Positions 63,583 to 64,000 of a DNA stretch of 64,000 nucleotides are shown here, one piece after another. Under the pieces are notes generated by a model. It did no database searches and had not been told where the DNA came from. It was given only the letters and a program-made list of their open reading frames with translations. Made by a program: the position numbers and the translations under genes. The stretch comes from Streptococcus orisasini (GTDB lineage Bacteria > Bacillota > Bacilli > Lactobacillales > Streptococcaceae), in contig NZ_BCLE01000029.1 in NCBI RefSeq assembly GCF_001431045.1, positions 55,879 through 119,878 of the forward strand, read 5' to 3'. Every line of letters starts with the position of its first letter. Positions within the stretch are counted from its first letter, which is position 1.

Positions 63583-63940
63583 TTAAAAAAACTGTGAGGG
63601 GCTTTGCTGATTGTTATCAAAATTCCCCAGAGAGCCCAAATAGATATATCCGCCAATAACCGTACAGATATCACCGGCAAGACCAAAAATAAGACTAACT
63701 ACAAAACTGACTATAAACAGAATATGAGCTACGCTAGCACACGCGTATCTTCATTAAACTTAACAAGCCCAATAATTCCCAAAGCCATCACAGCCAATCT
63801 AAAGAGAAAAACCAGATATCCTAAATACCAAAAAAAACGGAAGTATCTGGAATCTTACCAGAAAAAGCAAGATGGTTATCACAAAAGATATACCGCCTCC
63901 AACTAATCCCAATAATCCGCATTTCCAAAATCATCGCTTT
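63583..63940 (-). pseudogene. Frameshifted small membrane-protein gene (DUF4064-like)
   Basis: Minus-strand segments in different frames join into a plausible hydrophobic protein: GLVGGGISFVITILLFLV, then LAVMALGIIGLVKFNEDTR, then VAHILFIVSFVVSLIFGLAG and ICTVIGGYIYLGSL, ending SPSQFF and a TAA at 63585. Frame changes occur near 63730 and 63800. The TM pattern resembles streptococcal DUF4064 proteins. The 5' end is unclear. The plus-strand ORF over this region is its antisense shadow. Confidence 0.5.
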
Positions 63941-64000
63941 AACGAGCCAACATCAAAAACGCAACAAATCTATGCTGCTAGCGCTTGGTCTATAACACTG

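Noticed and set aside
63604..63906. 100-codon plus-strand ORF near the right edge
   Set aside because: Very Lys/Asn/Tyr-rich and antisense to hydrophobic minus-strand segments that make a better membrane protein.

Overview
The window reads as a chromosome segment of a Streptococcus, probably an oral, mutans-like species. The evidence is the tmRNA tag (AKNTNSYAVAA), the order plsY/parE-parC-ilvE-rpsA, a pyrK-pyrD(1B)-pyrF-pyrE cluster behind a PyrR attenuator, a sortase-anchored 5'-nucleotidase, and a LysR (CpsY-like) plus LCP-headed surface polysaccharide locus. DNA is AT-rich throughout. There is no IS element, prophage or CRISPR array. Species was not determined.

Layout. 1-5.5 kb: 3' truncated dnaE, a YtrA-type GntR regulator with an ABC exporter, a lipoprotein, tmRNA, a TVP38 membrane protein and tRNA-Arg. 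5.5-9.2 kb: a heterodimeric multidrug-type ABC exporter. 9.3-17.6 kb: rpsA, tRNA-Gln, tRNA-Tyr, a DUF2969 gene, ilvE, parC, a small unknown gene and parE. 17.7-20.7 kb: plsY and a cell-wall 5'-nucleotidase. 20.9-27.0 kb: pyrimidine synthesis (pyrK-D-F-E, then a PEBP-family gene, ung and pyrC, all leftward). 27.1-40.4 kb: a Wzx/Wzy-type surface polysaccharide locus (LCP, initiating transferase, Wzx, Glf, DUF4422, Wzy, GT2, GT14, GT4, Galf-transferase-like, Stealth phosphotransferase, a broken acyltransferase, an intact acyltransferase). It lacks the usual wzh/wzd/wze phosphoregulatory genes. 40.6-44.6 kb: CpsY-like regulator, a small ABC system, a CARF-less Csm6-like HEPN protein and a small membrane exporter. 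44.8-51.5 kb: nucleoside salvage (rpiA-deoB-hydrolase-punA-amidotransferase-ClC-deoD). 51.6-64 kb: mnmE, a UDG-fold protein, pepV, a nitroreductase, a bacteriocin-immunity-like gene, GNATs, uvrC, an LtrA protein, a HAD phosphatase, a DUF554 protein and a frameshifted membrane-protein gene.

Functional threads. The pyr operon, ung and the rpi/deo/pun genes form nucleotide synthesis and salvage blocks, and the anchored 5'-nucleotidase could feed them with extracellular nucleosides. The glycan locus looks able to build a galactofuranose-containing, phosphodiester-linked, possibly O-acetylated repeat-unit polysaccharide.

Most unusual points. (1) Two copies of a ~300-bp intergenic element have stems that differ by compensatory changes, and each copy is bracketed by its own palindromic direct repeat. 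(2) A lone Csm6-like HEPN ribonuclease lacks its ligand-sensing domain and any CRISPR neighbours. (3) Five genes appear to be leaderless, with a -10 box exactly 6-7 nt before the ATG. (4) Two purine nucleoside phosphorylase genes share a start-proximal leader motif and lack a Shine-Dalgarno. (5) Several decayed genes are present (acyltransferase, pyrE/pyrF gap, right end).
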